Positions 57,630-64,000 of a stretch of 64,000 nt of DNA are shown here, one piece after another. The DNA is from Cenococcum geophilum 1.58 (lineage: Eukaryota; Ascomycota; Dothideomycetes; Gloniales; Gloniaceae). The stretch covers positions 752,432 through 816,431 of the forward strand of contig KV748189.1 in the NCBI GenBank assembly GCA_001692895.1. Direction: 5' to 3'. Under the pieces are notes generated by a model, which was not told where the DNA came from, did not search any database, and was given only the letters and a program-made list of their open reading frames with translations. The position numbers and the translations under genes were made by a program. The number at the start of each line of letters is the position of its first letter. Position 1 is the first letter of the stretch.

Positions 57630-60600
57630 GCAATCCGATATTGGAATTCTATTCCCTGTACTAAGAGACCCTATAAAACCACGTCGCCCCTATCTATAGT
57701 ATGGGGGACGACGGAGGGGCGCAAGCTTCCCGCTAGAGCCACAAAAATCGCGACGTAAGGGAGCTGAACCATGAACCAGGCGGGTAATAATATGGAAAGG
57801 ACAGCTGCTAGCTTAACTAGCAATAGCAAAAACTAAAGGAAATACTCGGATAAATTAAAGACAATCTTATAAAAGAGGAGGAAGAAACCCTATAACACTA
57901 GATACTTATTGCTGTTTAAAAGGTAATACAATGCGTTAAAACCCTCTTAACGCGTTAAATAACTTAAGAGAAGGAGATTAAGGCCTAGCTTAACTGGATT
58001 AAAGCTAGCATTATAAAAATCTAAAAGGAAATGTATAAAGGAGGACCCCTAGGTCTAGGAGTTCCTTTAGTATAGGGCCAGACCTAGGCAGCCGTCGCTG
58101 TATAAGCGGCCTGTATAGTAAACGCAGTCGCGGCACTATAGAGAGCAACCGTACGTGTCTGGCTTGAGGAGCCCTAGGGCTACAAACTAGGGGAGCTTCT
58201 TAAGAATATTTAGAGAATAATACTAAGCGTATACGCCGTACGCACCCTTAATAGCGGGGATATAGACGTTTATATCCTCTTCTAAATAATAAAGGATTAA
58301 ATCTTAAACGGACCAGATACGCCAGGACTTAAAATATTAAGAAAAAACTACCTCTTAGAAGTACCTAGGGTCCCACTTAAGACCCTAATTAATAGCGGAA
58401 GAAATATAGATAACTTAGAATTAACCTAATCTATCTGCGAAGCTATAAAGCGCCTTATACCTAGAGTAGCTATTAGCTAGATCCGATGGCTATATAACCC
58501 TAAAGCGTAGGCGAAATACTAGGAAAGCCCTAGTAGCACCTAAAGAAAACCTAAGAAGACTAGAGAAATACTTATAATTGGCGTCCTAACCTAAGCAATT
58601 TAGTATAAAATTATAAAAAGCGGGATAGTTATTAAATCTTAGCTTTTTAAGACTAGGCTATTTAAGAACAGCCTAATTATAAAGTAATGCTATAGATGTA
58701 ATTAATAGGGACATATATAAAGCGTATATAAAAAATAAATAAAATGTAGATAATATATAGGGCTATATAGCACCACAGATTGCCCTAAAGAAAGGGTATC
58801 CTACGTTAATTACAGTAAAGCCTATAAAGTATAGCAAAAAAAGGAGTATAGAACTTTCTAAAGCTACCTTAAAGGTATCCAAATAAAAAGAATAGCCCTC
58901 TTAACGCAGTTGCTCCGTATATAAAAAGCTACAGAAATAACATTATACCTACCCCTAATACTAGGAAACTTTATAATTATTACTAATAAAAAAAGAGGAT
59001 AAGAACTATTAGAGACCTAAAAATAACTACTTAAACGGGGACTAGGTAAACTATCTTTTATTAATAAAATAAGTAGAGATAGATTATAATTAAGGCTCCG
59101 GCTGCGTACTAATAGAGCAATAATAATAACTAGCGAAAATAAAGAGGAGCAGGATATAGATATGGATAAGCCTATACCTACCCCAAATAAATAAGTGTAT
59201 AATTATTTAGTATAACTATAGAAATATAAATTAAGGGGTGTATTACCCCTTCTTTAATAGCGTTACGCTAGCGGACTACTAGGTCCTCGTAGTTTAGGAG
59301 CCGGCATTTAATAGGTATATTAAATCAACATACTGCCCTAGGGGATTTATACTTATATATAAAGCCCTCCCTATAATAAAAGTCTGCTTTATAATTAGCC
59401 GGAATATTAATACTGCATACTAAAAGCGTAAACAGTATGGCCCCTTTACTATAGCCCTCTAGGTGCGCCTAGAGGGGCTAGAGATTATAATTATTAACAT
59501 TTATAACCCGCGCGAAGACGGCCCTTAGATTAGAATATGGCCAGAGGTTAAAATAGCCATTAAGGAAGCTAAGGGAGAAATCGTACTCCTAGGCGACTTT
59601 AACGCCTACCACCTAAGGTAAGGCGGAAAGTATATAGCTAGCGAAGAACAGGCGGAACGCCTATTGGCTAAAACTAAAGCTAGAGGTCTTATACTCGCCA
59701 CACTAAAAGGAGAGCCTATATAGAAAAGAGGGTAATAGGAGAGTATAATTAACCTTATATTTATATCTCTAAATCTATATAGAAGAGTTAACTTTTATAG
59801 TATAGTTAAGGAATGGGCCCTTATAAGAGACCATATACCTATTTACATCTAAATTAACAACGCTAGCTATCCGCTAGCGGAACGCCGGCGCCTTACTATT
59901 AAAAAACTAGACTTATAGGGCCTCCTCTAAAGCATCTAGGGGCTTAACTAGGCCACATTTAAAGACCCCCTTTAAGCCCTTTAGGAAGGGATTAAATAAG
60001 TACTTAAAGAATACTGCCTGTAAGCACAACCTAGCTAGTAGGCCCGCTAAAAATAGTCACTAAATGCTATATAGCTCCACGCTAGCGCCCGTTAGGCGCG
60101 GCAATAGTACTAGAATTATAACAACCCTTAGGACTTACAAAGATACCTAATACTAAGTAATTAACTCTAGAAAGAAACTAGAAGAGTTAGTTATAATAAC
60201 TAGAGGCGCTTTATTTATAAACTTACCGAGAATTAATTAAAACCCTATAATAAAGGACTTTGGATCCTATTAAAATAGAGTAGAAAAGCAAGCATAGCGA
60301 AGGCAGACCCCTATTTACTAGACCTTAGGAGGTCTATTAAGGACCCCTTAATAGATAATAATACCATAAAAGCAGACATCCTTATAGCCAAATTCTTTCC
60401 TAAGACTGGAATAGCGGACCTTAGCGATATTAAGATAGAGGCAATAATGGAATAAAGAGCACTTAATATCAGCCCTATTATTTTAACAGAAGAAATCGGC
60501 AAGCTAATTAGAAGCCTTTTAAATAGAAAAGCCCTAGGGCCAGATAGCATACTAAACGAAGTTTTTAAAGTAGTTGCTCTAGTTATTATAAAAGACTTAG

Positions 60601-62616
60601 CAGAAGTAGCTAGCCACTGCTTTACTAATAGAACAATACTAGAAAGTCTTAAAGAATTTATAACTATGGTATTACATAAGGAAGAAAAGAAAGACTACTT
60701 TCTCCTAGGCAGCTATAGACTAATTACCCTTAAAAATACACTAGCAAAAGTCTTAGAAAAGCACGTAGCTAATATTATATTAGAAGTAGCGGAAGAGCAC
60801 AGTCTACTCCCTTAGAACTAAATAGGAGTAAGGCGCAAGTAATCTACACTATTAGCAGTAGGACTGCTTAGCTCTTATATATAAACAGCATAGCAAACAC
60901 GCCGCGGGTGCGTAGTGTTAATGCTAAGCCTAGACTTAACAGGAGCATTTAATAACGTATCCTATAAAAGGCTCCTCTATATTCTAAAAAGAAAAGGCTT
61001 TCTAAAGTAACTTATAGACTTTATATAAAGCTTCCTAATAGTATATAAGACCCGTATTAAGTTTATAGGATATAAAAGCAATTAGATCTAGACACAGATA
61101 GGCATCCCCTAGGGGTCTCCCTTATCGCTAATTCTGTTTCTCTTTTTTATATTAGAACTTTTAGAGAAATTCTAGAGTCCTAACAGCGGCACGCTAGGGT
61201 TTAGCTTTATAGATAACACAAATCTTATTACCTAGGGGGACTCCGCAGCAGAGAACTGTTAACAATTAAAAGCCGCCTATAACTACTGCGCTATATAGGC
61301 AAACCGACACGGCGCGGCGTTCGCCCCTAAAAAGTACTAGCTTATGCACTTTATAAGGCGACAGCGCCACGCCACTACAGACCTTGCGTCTACCGTACGT
61401 ATCGCCGGCTATAAGACAGCTCCCTAGAAAACCAGCATGCAAATCCTAGGGATTTAGGTGGACCCTAAGCTTTAGTAAAAAGAATAGATTAAGAAGGCAG
61501 TAACTAAAGGATTAGCAGCCTTTAAAGCGATATTAAGAATTACTACGTCTACATAGGGCCCATTAATGCGCCGCTCGCGCCTCCTATACACAGCCACTAT
61601 CTAACTAGCAATACTATATGGCGCCCAAGTATAGGGAGTACGGGATAACGGCGGAACGCCAGCGAAAAGCTTACTTAAACCACTATAGAAAGTCTAGAAC
61701 TAATACCTCCGTAGGGTTATAGGAGCATACTAGCGAACACTAATAGCTATAATTAAGAAGGAAGCGGCTATTCCCCTAATCTAACTCTATATTAAAACGA
61801 CAGCCCTCTAAAAAGCCGCTAAGACAGCTTTTAATAGGGTAGAAAAGGAATTAGTAGAGGCACTTAAGGGTATCTAGAAAATACTAATAAAGCGCTAGCG
61901 GAAAATAAGACGGCTACTAGTACTACTAGAAGTGCTTAGGGACCGTATAAAGGACTATAAGAATAAAATATAGGGGTTTTTTGCATACTAGGAGGACCGT
62001 ATAAAGTAGGAAGCTGTAATAAACCCCTATAGGTGTAGCCAGCGGAGCGCTAGTAGAGTATAGATGGAGCGCTGCTACTATATAGAAGGCCACCAGTACC
62101 GCTAGCAGGAAATTACCCTTATCGCGAAATAGGCAGACCTAGAATAGCGCCGACGGTAGTAGGTAAAGGCTAAAAACCGTACAGAAACTATATAGAAGAC
62201 CCTATAGGGGAAACCTATAATCCTATTATATAAAGATCTAATAAAAGCAAAGGCTATAGTACTATTTCTCCTTCGTATAGAGGTAATAGGGCTTAATGTA
62301 TAGCTTACATCTATTAGAGTACTAGAAATTCTCCTATAGTGCGAATATAGTTAGATAAGGTAGATAGTACACTATATACTATTCCAATGTCTATAATACT
62401 AAAGGGCGGACCTTATAGCATAATGTGCCTCTAAACGCCTCTAAGACGTCTTAAATAATAAAAGAAGTACTTAAGCGGCTGTAAAGTGGCTAATATAGTT
62501 AAGTACTTTAGCCTAGTTCCGGGCTATAAAGGCAATAGATATAGAGGATATAAGGGAATACTAGCCCTTTTAAAGCTTAGAGGACTGGTAAAAGAATATA
62601 GGCAAAAGGATATAGG
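57630..62616 (+). pseudogene. Near full-length Tad1-type LINE, RIP-degraded
   Basis: The 5' untranslated part (57630-57820) is comparatively GC-rich. ORF1 (about 57840-59170) carries degraded CCHC knuckles (CY then RCN..GHI.SVYKK, STTDCPKERVS at about 58690-58800). ORF2 starts near 59190. The endonuclease has IIIINIYNPREDGP and EIVLLGDFNAYHLR (59580-59625). RT has KLIRSLLNRKALGPDSILNE (about 60490-60550), SYRLITLKNTLAKVLEKH, MLSLDLTGAFNNVSYKRLL and FIDNTNLIT (61207-61233, second Asp of F-x-DD lost). The thumb and Cys-rich C-terminus run to about 62590. The copy ends where an LTR begins at 62617. RIP stops occur throughout, so it is inactive. Confidence 0.85.
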
Positions 62617-63025
62617 TGTTACGGACGCTTTAAGTACAATGTTATGACTACTTGGAGAAGAGACGGAAGAAGCTAGTTAGTTAATATAAGTACAGTCTAG
62701 GATGGAGCCGATAGAACCATGTAATAAGGAATGGTAACCAAGGTTATATGGGGTGATCTATATAATCCGTGACAGAGTAGATAGAGCATACATATATTAC
62801 GTATAAGAAGGATTTTATAGGAGTACGGTTGTATATTTAAGGACCCTTAGTCCCTACCTAGATAGTTCCTTCCTTATAGTAATTCTCAGAATACAATTAG
62901 AGTTAATCTGTTAGGCAACCACTCCACCAGTTATTATTACTTGTCGACTATTATTACTTGCATTTCCTATACACCTAGCCTAATAATAGGACCTACCGTA
63001 GTTCTTACTACAAGGTTCCGTTACA
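62617..63025 (+). repeat. Gypsy 5' LTR (plus orientation)
   Basis: 409 bp, starts TGTTACGGACGC and ends GGTTCCGTTACA. It is followed by gag, so it is a 5' LTR. It is the same family as the inverted LTR at 2866-3289. Confidence 0.85.
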
Positions 63026-64000
63026 CAATTACTACCTAGTTACGGTATTAATAATAGTAAGTCAGATAACATGCCACTAAAAGCAGCTACTACAACGCCA
63101 TTAACGGCAGTAACTACTTCGGGGTTAGGTAACGACACTAGTATAGCAGATATTAACTTATAGCAACCTATAACGGTCGGATAACTATAAGAGATAGTTA
63201 ACTAGCTAATAGAAAATAATATAACGTTGGAAAATAGGATTAACGGGATAGGCGCAGTAAAGGTTAAGTTACTATCGATTAAAAGATACTTGGGAGAGAG
63301 ATTAAAGCTTAAAGGATTCCTTACGCAAATGCACTTTAAGGTAGCGCAAGAGGGAGCTAAGCTAGCAATACCTATGGATTAAATAGCATACGCAGGATTA
63401 TTCTTAACAGGAAGAGCACTTAAATAGTTCGAGCTTTACCTTACGGAAATCCAGGCAAATAGAATAACGACTATAAACTAAGAGGTACGGTTTATATTCT
63501 TAAGCTAGAATGGATTTATAGAGCGACTTATACAAATATTTAGAGACCTAGAGGCAGTAACTACGGCGGAAAAAAAACTCTAAAACATTATACAACGAAC
63601 CTTAGCAATTAAGTATATAATATAGTTCTAGACGTTAGCAATATAAGTAGAGTAGAATAATAGGGCGCTTATAGCACAGTATAAATAGGGACTTAAGGCT
63701 AAAGTCCAGGACATAATTATCCTAATGGAAGATATGGATACCCTAAGGGAACTAATAGATTAAGTAATTAAGATTAATAATTGGATCTACTAAAGGGAAT
63801 AGGCTAAGAGAGGCTAGGATAGAGTTCTACAGTTATATAAGGTGTAGAGTACGCAATAACTAAAGCTAAGTTAAAAACTATAGTATGGCGTAGAGCTAAT
63901 GGACCTAAGTAGTACTAGAGAAGCCTATAAGAAATAGAGCGAGAAACCGTAAAAACCTAGGGAATAAGGATTAAGTAATTAAAGGTCTAAGGAGCAGAGG
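63026..64000 (+). pseudogene. Gypsy gag, truncated by window end
   Basis: Begins at the ATG at about 63071 (MPLKAATTTPLTAVTTSGLG). Continues with VKVKLLSIKRYLGERLKLKG and FLTQMHFKVAQEGAKLAIPM (about 63261-63375), YAGLFLTGRALK and RALIAQYK.GLKAKVQDIII, the typical retrotrans_gag region, then a Lys-rich tail. RIP stops are present. The rest of the element lies outside the window. Confidence 0.75.

Noticed and set aside
1-64000. tRNA, rRNA and other RNA genes
   Set aside because: Looked for but nothing with convincing conserved boxes was seen by eye. A covariance-model scan was not possible.

Overview
The window looks like a gene-poor, transposon-packed block from the nuclear genome of a filamentous ascomycete (Pezizomycotina). 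The evidence is compositional and structural. TpA is very abundant and CpA/TpG very scarce across most of the sequence. Nearly every recognisable transposon ORF is peppered with TAG/TAA codons where Gln/Trp would be expected. These are the marks of repeat-induced point mutation (RIP), a fungal defence. The element families (Ty3/gypsy with chromodomain, Ty1/copia, Tad1-type LINEs, a Crypton with Ndc10-like/GCR1-like domains) fit the same group. I recognised no housekeeping gene, tRNA or rRNA. Almost all listed coding features are decayed and are called as pseudogenes.

Layout. 1-2865: gag-protease of a gypsy element (+), cut by a second gypsy element (-, 3' LTR 2866-3289, internal 3290-8104). 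8105-8578: non-RIPped island. 8655-8990: minisatellite. 9030-11580: Crypton (-). 11745-11985: second non-RIPped island. 11986-15330: Tad1-type LINE (-). 15990-20125: another LINE (+) interrupted by a 1.7-kb terminal-inverted-repeat element (17182-18917) loaded with satellite arrays. 20126-22690: unresolved. 22690-29680: remains of a gypsy integrase plus chromodomain (-), split by a complete gypsy element (22898-28513, TSD ATAGT), itself split by a 417-bp MITE (26445-26861, TSD TA). 29690-35390: gypsy element (+).

35395-43106 is the most unusual part. Two convergent intron-rich genes lie tail to tail between inverted, non-RIPped end sequences. The minus-strand gene resembles a Mutator-like (MULE-type) transposase; the plus-strand gene is unrecognised. 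Their short introns share a common 3' half around the branch site, as introner-like elements do. The right end holds a 116-bp near-perfect palindrome and an array of GCATATGC palindromes.

43229-44405: second copy of the multi-satellite cassette also carried by the 17182-18917 element. 44440-45820: tandem repeats and a gag-like remnant. 45820-48085: 5'-truncated LINE (-). 48086-50310: mostly unresolved. 50311-57376: a small inverted-repeat DNA element opened by a complete copia element (51061-56926, TSD GTAAA). 57630-62616: near full-length LINE (+). 62617-end: 5' LTR and gag of a gypsy element of the same family as the LTR at 2866, in opposite orientation.

Limits: no alignments or database searches were run. 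Repeat boundaries come from reading by eye. Domain borders in decayed ORFs are approximate.
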